The notes below the pieces were generated by a model that did no database searches, was not told the DNA's origin, and saw nothing but the letters and a program-made list of their open reading frames with translations. Shown one piece after another: positions 1 through 6,028 of a stretch of DNA of 16,831 nt; position 1 is the first letter of the stretch; every line of letters starts with the position of its first letter. The stretch is taken from the NCBI GenBank assembly GCA_964396185.1, contig CAYNEI010000050.1:1-16831 (forward strand). Direction: 5' to 3'. The DNA comes from CAYNEI01 sp964396185 (GTDB lineage Archaea > Thermoplasmatota > SW-10-69-26). The position numbers and the translations under genes are program-made.

Positions 1-90
1 GGGGGGGGTGTGTGAGGAGTGAGGAGACGCGGAGGAGTGCGGGAGGCCGAGGAGTGGGGGGAGAAATGGGCGGAGCCGAGCTCCGCGCGT
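1..90. other. Purine-rich G/A tract downstream of the first gene
   Basis: The plus strand here is almost all G and A, with an opening run of eight G and many GGAG/GAGG repeats. On the minus strand this is a pyrimidine-rich stretch directly after the stop codon of the nucleotidyltransferase gene. It could serve as a 3' end signal for that transcript, since archaeal termination favours pyrimidine-rich and T-rich tracts, but there are few T runs. I see no gene in it. The window edge limits interpretation. Confidence 0.4.
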
Positions 91-984
91 TCACAGCAAC
101 GCCAGACGGCCATCCTGCTCTCCCAATCGATTGCTCGCCAAGAGGCCGTCGATCAACCCCTCCACCCATTCGGCCTCCTCCCCGATCGCCTCGACCACAG
201 CGGTCCGCGTAACAGCCCCTTTCCCCACATGGCTCAGCACTGCAAGCTCGCCGACCTCGCGATCGGCGAGCGCCTCCAATTCATCGAGGATGGGCACGGG
301 GTCGCCGCGCTCGGCGATGGTCTCGAGGGCCCCATGGAATGCCGCACTCCAGGCGACCTCGGAGTGAGCAGACTGCCACTCCATCTCTGAAAGGACGATA
401 TCCCAAGGCAGGCCCCGGGCGTAGATGGCATCCATGTCGTCGCGGTCGGCCTCGCGCTCGGTGATGCTCTTGAAGATGAAGATGTCCGACGGGGCCAGTC
501 GGTGGAGGCGCAGCTTCTCAAGTTGGGGTTCCTCCCGTGTCGCGCGTTCGACCATGCCGGGGGAGAGCGAGAGCTTGCGGCACACTTGGCCGACGTAAAG
601 GTCCCAGCGGGGGGCGCCGTCCTTGTCGTAGTAGCGGGAGGCGCCGAGGTCCCTGTAGGCGGGGTCGACTTCGGTGACGATCTTGTAGTCGAGCGCTTCG
701 AGGGCCTGGGCCAGGACGTCGAGGTCGGCGTCGGTGCGCAGCACGAGGTCGATGTCCTTGGTTGCACCCTTGAGGCCAGCATAGCTCATGGCCCCGCCAC
801 CGATGAGGTAGGCGTCCACGGGTTCGGTTAGGTGGGCATCCGCGCGGGCGACCTCCTCGCGCAGCCTTCCCAGCGGGTACCGGACGGCCAGGGTTCCACG
901 GGCCCTGGTCTCGATACTGGCCGTGGCCGAGATCTCGTGCACCCGCGGTTCGTCCTCGTTGTCTTGCCTGGTTTGATCGTCCAT
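91..984 (-). CDS. Nucleotidyltransferase with C-terminal winged helix (predicted toxin of a TA pair)
   Basis: This 297-residue protein carries the nucleotidyltransferase signature: a glycine motif (LIGGGAM, about residues 60-66) followed by TKDIDL with two acidic residues at D77 and D79. A likely third acidic residue is D128 in RWDLYVG. A further motif (APSDIFIFKSITERE, about 164-178) resembles the helix seen in AbiEii/DUF6036-type enzymes. The last ~55 residues look like an extra winged helix, which is unusual for such toxins. Members of this superfamily transfer nucleotides to RNA or protein targets; type IV AbiEii and MenT toxins belong here. The ATG overlaps the upstream regulator's stop as TGATG, so the two are translationally coupled. 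The pairing and motif order suggest a TA toxin. The substrate is unknown, and a housekeeping nucleotidyltransferase is possible but less likely. Confidence 0.75.
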   Translation of the reverse strand: MDDQTRQDNEDEPRVHEISATASIETRARGTLAVRYPLGRLREEVARADAHLTEPVDAYLIGGGAMSYAGLKGATKDIDLVLRTDADLDVLAQALEALDYKIVTEVDPAYRDLGASRYYDKDGAPRWDLYVGQVCRKLSLSPGMVERATREEPQLEKLRLHRLAPSDIFIFKSITEREADRDDMDAIYARGLPWDIVLSEMEWQSAHSEVAWSAAFHGALETIAERGDPVPILDELEALADREVGELAVLSHVGKGAVTRTAVVEAIGEEAEWVEGLIDGLLASNRLGEQDGRLALL

Positions 985-1889
985 CAGGCTACTCCGTACT
1001 GGTGTCGGTACCGGTTGTGCTCGTCCCAGGGAAGGAACCCTTCGCTGGCCTCGTGGGTTTCGATGTACGCGACGAGGGCACGCGCTTCCGCCTCGAGCCC
1101 GTAGATCGCCGCCTTGCGTTCCAAATGCTCGGGCTGTTCCCGCTCGTAGAGAAGCGCGCAGTAGGAGCGATTGATCCTGCTCTCCGGCTCGACCAGGAGC
1201 CCCTGCAGGATGGTGTCAGCCGCATCAAGCTCCCGGGTGGCCACGTAGTAGTACGCGGCGCCCCCGATGAACAGCTCGACCCCGTGCTCGGCGAAGGCTG
1301 AGAGCGCGCCCAGGTGCACCTCGGGACCCTCGAGGGCGTGGGCGCTGCGTAGCAGCAGCTCGGGGCCGATGTGCCAGACGAGCGTAGACGTGGGGTCGAG
1401 TTCGCCCACCCGGTGGTGAGCTTGGACTTGGGCAAGCTCGGCCACGAACTCGCGCAGTTGACCAAGGCGGGGGTTGATGCGCCAACGGCCATCCCGCTTG
1501 ACGAGCACACCAGCGGATCCAAGGATTTCGACGGTCCTGTAAAGTGTGCTGCGTCCCTTGTCGCAGACCTCGGCTGTGAGTTCGGGGTAGCCCACGCGGT
1601 CGAGCACGTGAATCTGCATGGGGCGGTCCCCGTGCAGGATGCTGTCCCAGTCGTCGCGCGGGATGTCGAACAGAAGAGCGCGTGCCAGCCCGGGCAGCAC
1701 GTTGGACGCGGGGGTCACGACACGCTCGCGGCCCTCCTTGTGGCTCGTCACGATCCCCTTGTCCTCAAGCACTTCCACGGCCTGGTGGGCCGTGCGGTGA
1801 GGGAGCCCGTTGGCCTCAGCCAGCGCCTTCACCTCCTTGGGCCTGTCCAGGGAGGCGAGGATGCTGAGTTGGGCCGGTGGACCGGACAT
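984..1889 (-). CDS. Double winged-helix regulator (predicted antitoxin)
   Basis: This 301-residue protein starts with an ArsR/MarR-like winged helix (about residues 5-60; KEVKALAEANGLPHRTAHQA reads as helix-turn-helix and EDKGIVTSHKEGRERVV as the wing). A second winged helix follows at about 85-137 (GRSTLYRTVEIL, then the wing VKRDGRWRIN). The rest is mostly helical with no family I recognise. It is the first gene of a two-gene operon with the nucleotidyltransferase at 91-984, which begins on its last stop-codon base. In AbiE-type systems the regulator precedes the toxin and represses its own promoter; by analogy this is the antitoxin. The start is supported by a TATA box 27 bases upstream, which makes the transcript leaderless. 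It lacks the AbiEi C-terminal domain seen in the neighbour at 2194-2979, so it is a different family. Confidence 0.7.
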   Translation of the reverse strand: MSGPPAQLSILASLDRPKEVKALAEANGLPHRTAHQAVEVLEDKGIVTSHKEGRERVVTPASNVLPGLARALLFDIPRDDWDSILHGDRPMQIHVLDRVGYPELTAEVCDKGRSTLYRTVEILGSAGVLVKRDGRWRINPRLGQLREFVAELAQVQAHHRVGELDPTSTLVWHIGPELLLRSAHALEGPEVHLGALSAFAEHGVELFIGGAAYYYVATRELDAADTILQGLLVEPESRINRSYCALLYEREQPEHLERKAAIYGLEAEARALVAYIETHEASEGFLPWDEHNRYRHQYGVA

Positions 1890-1920
1890 AAGTACAGTCT
1901 AAGTACCTTTTCTTATAAAG
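1890..1920 (-). promoter_or_regulatory. Leaderless TATA promoter with an 11-bp-spaced direct repeat
   Basis: On the minus strand CTTTATAAG (1912-1920) lies about 27 bases before the ATG at 1889, so transcription should start at or next to the start codon. Between TATA and ATG the hexamer GTACTT occurs twice (1890-1895 and 1901-1906) exactly 11 bases apart, about one helical turn. That places two equal half-sites on one face of the DNA over the transcription start, a position expected for a repressor. The encoded winged-helix protein is the obvious candidate binder (inference). Confidence 0.65.
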
Positions 1921-1928
1921 CATTTCAT

Positions 1929-2201
1929 CTATATTGGACTTTTAGGAGGGCTTGCCCTCTCGGTAACTTCGGCCCTCCAAGTAGAATCCCGATAGAGTGG
2001 TGGTGGCGATGGCGGGCCTCCGTGGGGGGCTGGCGCCGGGGTGCCACCCTTGAGCACGAAGCGGTCGCCGAGGAACGGGTGCTCGGCCAACGCGGCCAGG
2101 AACCCGGCCAACCGGACGGCCTTCTCCAGAGGCCCGATCTGGAAGGGGGTCTGCTCAGCCAGGCGGCGGATCTTGCGGGGCTCGGCTTGGTGGTCAGGCA
2201 G
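1929..2201 (-). pseudogene. Truncated AbiEii-type toxin remnant
   Basis: Read from about 2201, the frame gives an AbiEii-like N-terminus: IRRLAEQ, then LEKAVRLAGFLAALAEHPFL and LVLKGGT-like VLKGGT, ending at about position 2040. Intact AbiEii toxins continue with ALNLF and then the catalytic DID motif. Here homology stops at KGGT and the frame runs about 36 codons through unrelated, proline-rich sequence to a stop at 1929. No ATG or GTG start exists in frame; only a CTG at 2201 overlaps the end of the AbiEi gene. The catalytic acidic residues are missing, so no toxin activity is expected. The break lies just upstream of the promoter of the next regulator/nucleotidyltransferase pair, which suggests that insertion or deletion at that junction destroyed the gene. 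Confidence 0.7.
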
Positions 2202-2979
2202 CGCGCATCACCTGATCGAGGTTCTCGGGCACCATGAGGTTCCACCGCTTGACGTATCTAGCTTGTCCGGGTCGGGTGCCGAAATAGTCGGTATGTTCGG
2301 ACAGGTTGGCCTCGAATGAGGAAAGCTGGTCGTCGTCGATGTGCCAGCGCTCCTGGTTGAGCTCAAGCAACAGGCCAGCGCGGTGGTAGAGGTTCTTCTG
2401 CCCGACCTTCTCGCACGCCTCGAGGAGACGTTCGGGGCGCAGGTAGGCGAACCCGGCCAGGCTCTTGAGCACCTCCTCCAGCCCGCCGGCCAGGTCCAGG
2501 CGCGCAAGGCAGTGGACCGCGGTCCACTCCCGGGAGGCCACCGTGACCGGCTGGTCCTGGATCGAGATGCTCGTCGCTGCGGCATCGATCTCGTCATGGC
2601 TCATGATCACCGGTCGGTACCGGATGCCCTCGTGCTCGAGGGGCTGGAACCGGGTGGGCGTGGCCACGTACTTGGCGGAGAACGAGGACTGGGCCACGCC
2701 ATGGAGTTCGAGACCTGTGTGGAAGGACAACAGGTATGGGTCGGCGAGCTTGCTGGCGACGAGGTAGGGGTTCGGGGGGCTGGGGGATCCGCGCTCGTCC
2801 ACGGGTACGATGGCATAGAGGCCCCGCCGGAGGCGCTGCAAGTACCCTTTGGATTGGAGACGGGAGAGCTGTTCGATGGTCAGACGCCGGGGCTGGCTTA
2901 GGGTGGAGATGGCCTCCTCTGCCGTGAAGACCTGCCGGGCGTAGAGCTCCTCGTACAGGCGCGGGACGGGCGACATCAT
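2194..2979 (-). CDS. abiEi: AbiEi-family type IV antitoxin / transcriptional regulator
   Basis: This protein has about 261 residues from the ATG at 2979. The N-terminus is a winged helix (about residues 8-58, with RLQSKGYLQRLRRGLYAIVP as the wing). It is followed by the AbiEi core: PYLVASKLADPYLLSFHTGL, then a strand-rich stretch, then SREWTAVHCL and LDLAGGLEEVLKSLAG, and a helical C-terminus. In type IV AbiE systems AbiEi represses its promoter and blocks the AbiEii nucleotidyltransferase. I chose ATG 2979 because AGGAG lies 4-8 bases upstream; a longer TTG-started reading from 3021 is possible. The partner toxin downstream is truncated (1929-2201), so this is now an orphan antitoxin. It may persist as a regulator or as protection against an incoming AbiEii. 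Confidence 0.85.
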   Translation of the reverse strand: MMSPVPRLYEELYARQVFTAEEAISTLSQPRRLTIEQLSRLQSKGYLQRLRRGLYAIVPVDERGSPSPPNPYLVASKLADPYLLSFHTGLELHGVAQSSFSAKYVATPTRFQPLEHEGIRYRPVIMSHDEIDAAATSISIQDQPVTVASREWTAVHCLARLDLAGGLEEVLKSLAGFAYLRPERLLEACEKVGQKNLYHRAGLLLELNQERWHIDDDQLSSFEANLSEHTDYFGTRPGQARYVKRWNLMVPENLDQVMRAA

Positions 2980-3055
2980 TACGCTCCTAGTCGAGTTGAT
3001 TGTAGGATCGACCAACTTCAACGCTTCTATCCGTCATCATCTTCCTTATAGATTA
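2980..3055 (-). promoter_or_regulatory. Promoter region and ribosome binding site of the AbiEi gene
   Basis: On the minus strand CTATAAGG lies at about 3043-3051, roughly 70 bases before the ATG at 2979. Unlike most genes here, this predicts a leader of about 40 bases. That leader contains AGGAG (2984-2988) at good spacing to the ATG, so this gene appears to use a Shine-Dalgarno start rather than a leaderless one. Confidence 0.45.
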
Positions 3056-3056
3056 C

Positions 3057-3292
3057 GGGTGAAGGGGAGCTAATTGCGATTGATACCTACTTCAAGCATA
3101 AAAGGCGTAATCGTGCCGAGAGGGTAGGAGGGCTGTCGATGCTATCCCGTCAAGAGAAGCCGTATTCCTTCCAGATATCGCGGATCTGTGTGATTGACAA
3201 CCACTTCTACGAGCCTCCGGTTTGTAAAGCGGTAACGGCTTTCACAATATCGACACGCTTCACCTTGTCCACTCCATCAGGCCCTGCTCCAC
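3057..3292. other. AT-richer intergenic stretch with possible plus-strand promoter
   Basis: This stretch is visibly lower in GC than its neighbours. CATAAAAGG (3097-3105) could be a plus-strand TATA box, and an ATG at 3139 follows GGAGGG at good spacing. The reading frame from 3139 has about 45 codons of plausible but unrecognised protein and then turns into arginine/proline-rich sequence. The frame of the gene at 3293 opens after a stop near 3234. A frameshifted gene spanning 3139-3541 is possible, but I cannot show it. The base composition hints at foreign origin. Confidence 0.3.
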
Positions 3293-3541
3293 ATGATCCG
3301 CCACCAGCGCATGCTCACAGTCGCGTCCCAGGCAGGCTACACGCACATCCGCCTTTCCGACGGAGCCGATATCCCGGTCACCGACGCCGACCTGGAGGCA
3401 GAGGCCGGTGAGCTCGATGGGAAGCACAGACGAGCAGCCGGTCGCCTGGTCCGCCACCTGGCGGGCGATGGGGGGTTCGACCAACTCGATCAGGAGAACA
3501 TGGTCGGTTTGAAGGACTGGGTGCGAGAGAATCTGCCCTAA
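3293..3541 (+). CDS. Small hypothetical protein (82 residues)
   Basis: I do not recognise this protein. It is charged and probably soluble: a short strand-like start (GYTHIRLSDGADIPVTDADL) is followed by a helical, basic-acidic C-terminus ending in GLKDWVRENLP. Codon choice fits the high-GC neighbours, unlike the DNA upstream. No ribosome binding site precedes ATG 3293, and the frame stays open upstream to about 3237, so the true start may lie further left or the gene may be the 3' part of a frameshifted longer gene that begins at 3139. Its TAA overlaps the TAG of the opposite-strand gene at 3538-3684 by four bases. Confidence 0.5.
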   Translation: MIRHQRMLTVASQAGYTHIRLSDGADIPVTDADLEAEAGELDGKHRRAAGRLVRHLAGDGGFDQLDQENMVGLKDWVRENLP

Positions 3542-3684
3542 TCTGGCAGGCCAGCGAGAGCGTCAGCGAAGGCGTCGAGGTCCTCCTCCGTATCGCTGTC
3601 ATAAGCCAGGAGGTCCCCCTCTCCCTCGTCCTGGGGGTGGGCGGTGGACGTCGGACGGGGTTCGGTGGCGGGCTCTGCCATCAT
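3538..3684 (-). CDS. Small acidic protein (48 residues)
   Basis: A 49-codon frame starts at ATG-ATG (3684/3681) and encodes a very acidic protein. The N-terminus is proline/threonine-rich, followed by DEGEGDLLAYDSDTEEDLD and a short hydrophobic-acidic tail, FADALAGLPD. On the minus strand CTTATG lies about 25 bases upstream of the first ATG, which fits a leaderless start. Small acidic proteins of this type in archaea can be antitoxins, but there is no recognisable family and I make no functional claim. It lies downstream of the phosphoesterase gene on the same strand, 104 bases away, and converges with the gene at 3293-3541, with overlapping stop codons. Confidence 0.45.
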   Translation of the reverse strand: MMAEPATEPRPTSTAHPQDEGEGDLLAYDSDTEEDLDAFADALAGLPD

Positions 3685-3788
3685 CCAGTGTCCTCGCCCG
3701 TGGCAACATAAGAGTTCCGCCTAATGCTACGCAACTCCAGGGCCGAGAGACCTTCCGGGAAGCGTGCCTTTTGCCTGCCTCTGCCCGC

Positions 3789-4466
3789 TTACCACTCCAA
3801 CGTCCCGTGCTCGACATGCCACAGCGTCCGCTCGCGCGTATCGAGCACGAACGTATCGTCGCGTGGGCCTGACGTCGTGCCGTCCTCGCGCACAACGACC
3901 ACGCCAGTCGGGTCGCATGGCGGGAGCGACACCACGGTGGTCCCGTCGACAGGCTCGGTCACCTCGTGGCGGTGCATATGACCGTGCAGCACCAGGGCCG
4001 GCTCGACCCGCCGAACCACGCGGCAGAGGAAGTCCTCGTCAGCCAGCTCGAAGTGGGGCTGATCATGGAAGACCAGCACGTCAGACCCGAGCAGGTTGGC
4101 GGCCGCCTCGGAATCCTCTTCGAGCCAGATCTCGGGGGTCTCGCCGATCCACCAGCCACGCCAGATCAGGTGCTCGTGCGCCTGGCTCTTCTGGATCCGA
4201 CCCAGGAAGCCGAACGTGAGCCCACCGAACTGGTCGGTCTGGTAGTCCTCGAGCAGCTCGATGTTCTCCCCGAACGCGCGGTCGCGGAGGGTCGGCCACT
4301 TCTCGTGGTTCCCGCAGATGAACTTGGTAGGTGTGTTCGTGGGTTGCTGGTAACCCCAGAAATCTCCGACCTGGAGGATCATGTGACAGCCCCTGGCCTG
4401 AGCCATCTTGTCTGCAAGCTGGAGGCCCTTGGGGCCATGGAAGTCGCCGGCGACGAGGATCCTCAT
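3789..4466 (-). CDS. Calcineurin-like metallophosphoesterase
   Basis: This 225-residue protein shows every metal-binding motif of the calcineurin-like phosphoesterase fold in order: GDFHG (D8, H10), GDFWG (D35), GNHE (N53, H54), FHDQPH (H134) and GHMH (H163, H165). These ligate a two-metal centre that hydrolyses phosphomono- or phosphodiesters. There is no signal peptide, so it should act in the cytoplasm. I start it at ATG 4466 because the GDFHG motif then falls at residue 8, typical of the family; the longer open frame upstream to 4592 is arginine/proline-rich and not conserved-looking. A TATA-like CTTATGG lies about 35 bases upstream. The substrate cannot be read from sequence; nucleic-acid or nucleotide phosphodiesters are common for small members. 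Confidence 0.85.
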   Translation of the reverse strand: MRILVAGDFHGPKGLQLADKMAQARGCHMILQVGDFWGYQQPTNTPTKFICGNHEKWPTLRDRAFGENIELLEDYQTDQFGGLTFGFLGRIQKSQAHEHLIWRGWWIGETPEIWLEEDSEAAANLLGSDVLVFHDQPHFELADEDFLCRVVRRVEPALVLHGHMHRHEVTEPVDGTTVVSLPPCDPTGVVVVREDGTTSGPRDDTFVLDTRERTLWHVEHGTLEW

Positions 4467-4538
4467 GCGGGGTTCCGGGCGCGGACGGGTGCCCGGACCA
4501 TAAGGCCCTGCGGTGGGAGGGGAGCGAAACAGCCGGCA

Positions 4539-4571
4539 CTTGTCTCGACGAGACAAGCGTCTCGGAGAGAC
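4539..4571. repeat. Two adjacent palindromes
   Basis: CTTGTCTCG-A-CGAGACAAG (4539-4557) is a perfect 9-bp inverted repeat around one base. It is followed after one base by GTCTC-N3-GAGAC (4559-4571). They lie in the roughly 400-bp intergenic region between the phosphoesterase start (4466) and the small gene at 4874. Either could be an operator or part of a larger foldback element with the palindrome at 4600-4664. Confidence 0.6.
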
Positions 4572-4599
4572 ACCACGCCCCGGGAACGTCACCGCATGG

Positions 4600-4664
4600 G
4601 CTGTTACGGATGAAGTGGCTGAAGTTGGGTGAGACCCAACTTGCTAGACTAAGACCGTAACAGC
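4600..4664. repeat. 65-bp concentric palindrome
   Basis: Two inverted repeats share exactly the same centre (base 4632). The outer arms GCTGTTACGG (4600-4609) and CCGTAACAGC (4655-4664) are perfect over 10 bp. The inner arms AAGTTGGGT (4622-4630) and ACCCAACTT (4634-4642) are perfect over 9 bp around GAG. A 3-bp match (4614-4616 with 4648-4650) sits between them at the right register. The whole can fold as one long hairpin with two internal loops. No T tract follows, so a simple terminator is unlikely. A recombination site, foldback element or regulator site is possible. Confidence 0.7.
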
Positions 4665-4805
4665 GATCTTCCCTAGCACGTACGACGGGTGGATCCCCTC
4701 GCAACGTCATCAGGTCCAGCGCATGGGTGCGACAGCTACTGGCTTCAGCGTGCTCTGGGCGAGCGGGCTGAGCACCTTCACCCACCTCATCGCAACCGAC
4801 ATCTA

Positions 4806-4817
4806 CCTCGTACGAGG
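4806..4817. promoter_or_regulatory. Perfect 12-bp palindrome upstream of a small winged-helix gene
   Basis: CCTCGTACGAGG is fully self-complementary and sits 57 bases before the ATG at 4874, or 6 bases before an in-frame GTG at 4823. This is a plausible operator for the small DNA-binding protein encoded next. No clear TATA box is visible near it. Confidence 0.4.
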
Positions 4818-4873
4818 AGTAGGTGGGTGTGCTCTTCGAACTCCCCGGCTCCGTGCAAGGCGAGGGTCCCACC

Positions 4874-5113
4874 ATGGCGACCCTGGTCGAGACCGCGCAG
4901 ATCCTCGAACACGCTCGCAGCGAGGCTCCGCTGAGCTTGGCCGAGATCGAGCGCCGCATGGTCACCAAGCGGGCCGGACATGACGACATCCAAGCCTGCA
5001 TCGAGCTCCTCGAGCAGCTGGGGTTCGTGGTCATGGGGAGCAAGGGCGTCCAGTGGACCCACACCACGAGCGAGGATCTCCGGCGCGCTGCGGCCACGGG
5101 TCGCGAGCTCTGA
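4874..5113 (+). CDS. Small winged-helix-like protein (79 residues)
   Basis: The predicted protein is a compact helix-helix-helix-strand unit: LVETAQILEHARSEAPLSLA, then EIERRMVTKRAGHDDIQACI as a recognition-helix region, then LLEQLGFVVMGSKGVQW as a wing. This fits a minimal winged-helix DNA-binding domain. I chose ATG 4874 because GAGGG lies 7 bases upstream; a GTG at 4823 would add 17 residues that look less conserved in type. It is followed after 4 bases by a 39-codon gene, so the two may form a small operon. A regulator/partner pair, possibly a TA module, is an inference from size and spacing only. Confidence 0.6.
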   Translation: MATLVETAQILEHARSEAPLSLAEIERRMVTKRAGHDDIQACIELLEQLGFVVMGSKGVQWTHTTSEDLRRAAATGREL

Positions 5114-5117
5114 CTAG

Positions 5118-5237
5118 GTGACGGCCCGGCTATTCAAGCCGAACAGGGTGAACATCGACCCAGACCTTGAGGAACAGTATGATGTGGCGAACCTGATCGA
5201 CGAGGCCATGGCTAAGCGGTTCGGTTCGTCGATCTGA
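5118..5237 (+). CDS. Very small hypothetical protein (39 residues)
   Basis: A GTG-started frame begins 4 bases after the stop of the upstream winged-helix gene and runs 39 codons to TGA. The protein is mixed-charge and mostly helical: VNIDPDLEEQYDVANLIDEA, then MAKRFGSSI. An upstream in-frame TAG directly precedes the GTG, so the start cannot be earlier. Tight spacing and ordinary codon use favour a real gene. There is no recognised family, and the start codon is weak evidence by itself. Confidence 0.45.
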   Translation: MTARLFKPNRVNIDPDLEEQYDVANLIDEAMAKRFGSSI

Positions 5238-5262
5238 AGGTCCTCAGCCTCCCGTCGCCACA

Positions 5263-5724
5263 TCACGCCTCTGCTTCCAGGATGTGGAGGCCGATCCGGT
5301 TGCCTGGAAGGGAGACGATGTGCGGGCGTCCCACGCCTTGTTCTTGAACCTTGAGCAGGCCGATCTCATGCAGGGCTTTCACGTCTTGGCTGACGTTCTT
5401 GACGTCCCGATCCAACGCGCGGGACAGGGACCGGATGCCCTCCATCTTCCCGTCGAAGCGCTTCAGCTGGAGTAAGAGTGTGAGCCTCCGGAACGTCAAC
5501 TCGTCGATCGCGGAGTCGGGGACGATGACCTCTCGCGTGTCCTCCAGCCGCTTGTCCTGCGGTTCATCGGTGTACTCCTCAAGATCGTGCAGGGCGACCT
5601 TCGCATCCCAATCGTCCGGGTGCTCATCGACGTACCGCGCCAACTCGGCTTTCGAGCCGTATCGGCCCTGGATCTCTTGAACGAGCTCTCCGGTCGTGGT
5701 GTCTCGCTGGATCGTGACTCTCAA
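5263..5724 (-). CDS. HVO_A0114-like winged-helix regulator (predicted antitoxin of a TumE-like pair)
   Basis: This 153-residue protein has an N-terminal strand/helix part (RVTIQRDTTTGELVQEIQ, YGSKAELARYVDEHPDDWDA) and a C-terminal winged helix: IRSLSRALDRDVKNVSQDVK is the helix-turn-helix, HEIGLLKVQEQGVGRPHIV the wing. The RDVKNVSQDV stretch followed by a GLL wing is typical of the HVO_A0114 family of archaeal DNA-binding proteins, which commonly sit next to TumE/DUF6516 proteins. I start it at the TTG at 5724, which overlaps the stop of the preceding gene as TTGA; the open frame further upstream is a shadow of that gene. The overlap indicates translational coupling. Likely role: antitoxin and autorepressor of the pair (inference from family and context). 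Confidence 0.65.
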   Translation of the reverse strand: MRVTIQRDTTTGELVQEIQGRYGSKAELARYVDEHPDDWDAKVALHDLEEYTDEPQDKRLEDTREVIVPDSAIDELTFRRLTLLLQLKRFDGKMEGIRSLSRALDRDVKNVSQDVKALHEIGLLKVQEQGVGRPHIVSLPGNRIGLHILEAEA

Positions 5725-6008
5725 CTCAGTTCCTCCTCCAGTTCTTTCGTGTCGATGAAACCGTTCCGTTCCAAGTGGGCGCGGATCGCGTCGGCCGCCT
5801 CGCCTGGTGTTAGGTCGCGTCGCAGGTCTCGTCGATCGTCCGAGTTGAACCCGCCGACATGCATGTGAGGTTGGCGATCGTGGTGCTTGTTGTCGATCTT
5901 GATCGCGGGGTAGCCTGCCAGGATCACCCATCCACCGTCCTCATCGATCTTCACATCCAGCATCCCCACGGGGACGTTCCATCGCGTGAACCCCCGGGGC
6001 TTGCGCAC
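5721..6008 (-). CDS. TumE/DUF6516-like small protein (predicted toxin)
   Basis: This 95-residue protein has a strand-rich first half (MLDVKIDEDGGWVILAGYPA), then the histidine-rich motif KIDNKHHDRQPHMHVGG, and a helical C-terminus. A DN-x-H-H...H-x-H signature resembles the core of TumE/DUF6516 proteins, which in archaea are paired with HVO_A0114-type regulators exactly as here. The GTG start at 6008 is supported by a TATA box about 24 bases upstream (leaderless). It ends overlapping the regulator gene by 4 bases (5721-5724). The family assignment rests on the short motif and the gene order. The histidine cluster could be catalytic (RNase-like) or metal-binding. Confidence 0.55.
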   Translation of the reverse strand: MRKPRGFTRWNVPVGMLDVKIDEDGGWVILAGYPAIKIDNKHHDRQPHMHVGGFNSDDRRDLRRDLTPGEAADAIRAHLERNGFIDTKELEEELS

Positions 6009-6028
6009 ACCAGTCTGAGGTCCAAGCA

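Noticed and set aside
4600..4664. Rho-independent terminator
   Set aside because: The stem is long with internal loops and no T run follows on either strand; it also lies upstream of the genes on both sides.
4723..4983. Plus-strand frame upstream of the small winged-helix gene
   Set aside because: The first 35 codons are mildly protein-like but the rest is arginine-rich and overlaps the real gene in another frame; no promoter or RBS.
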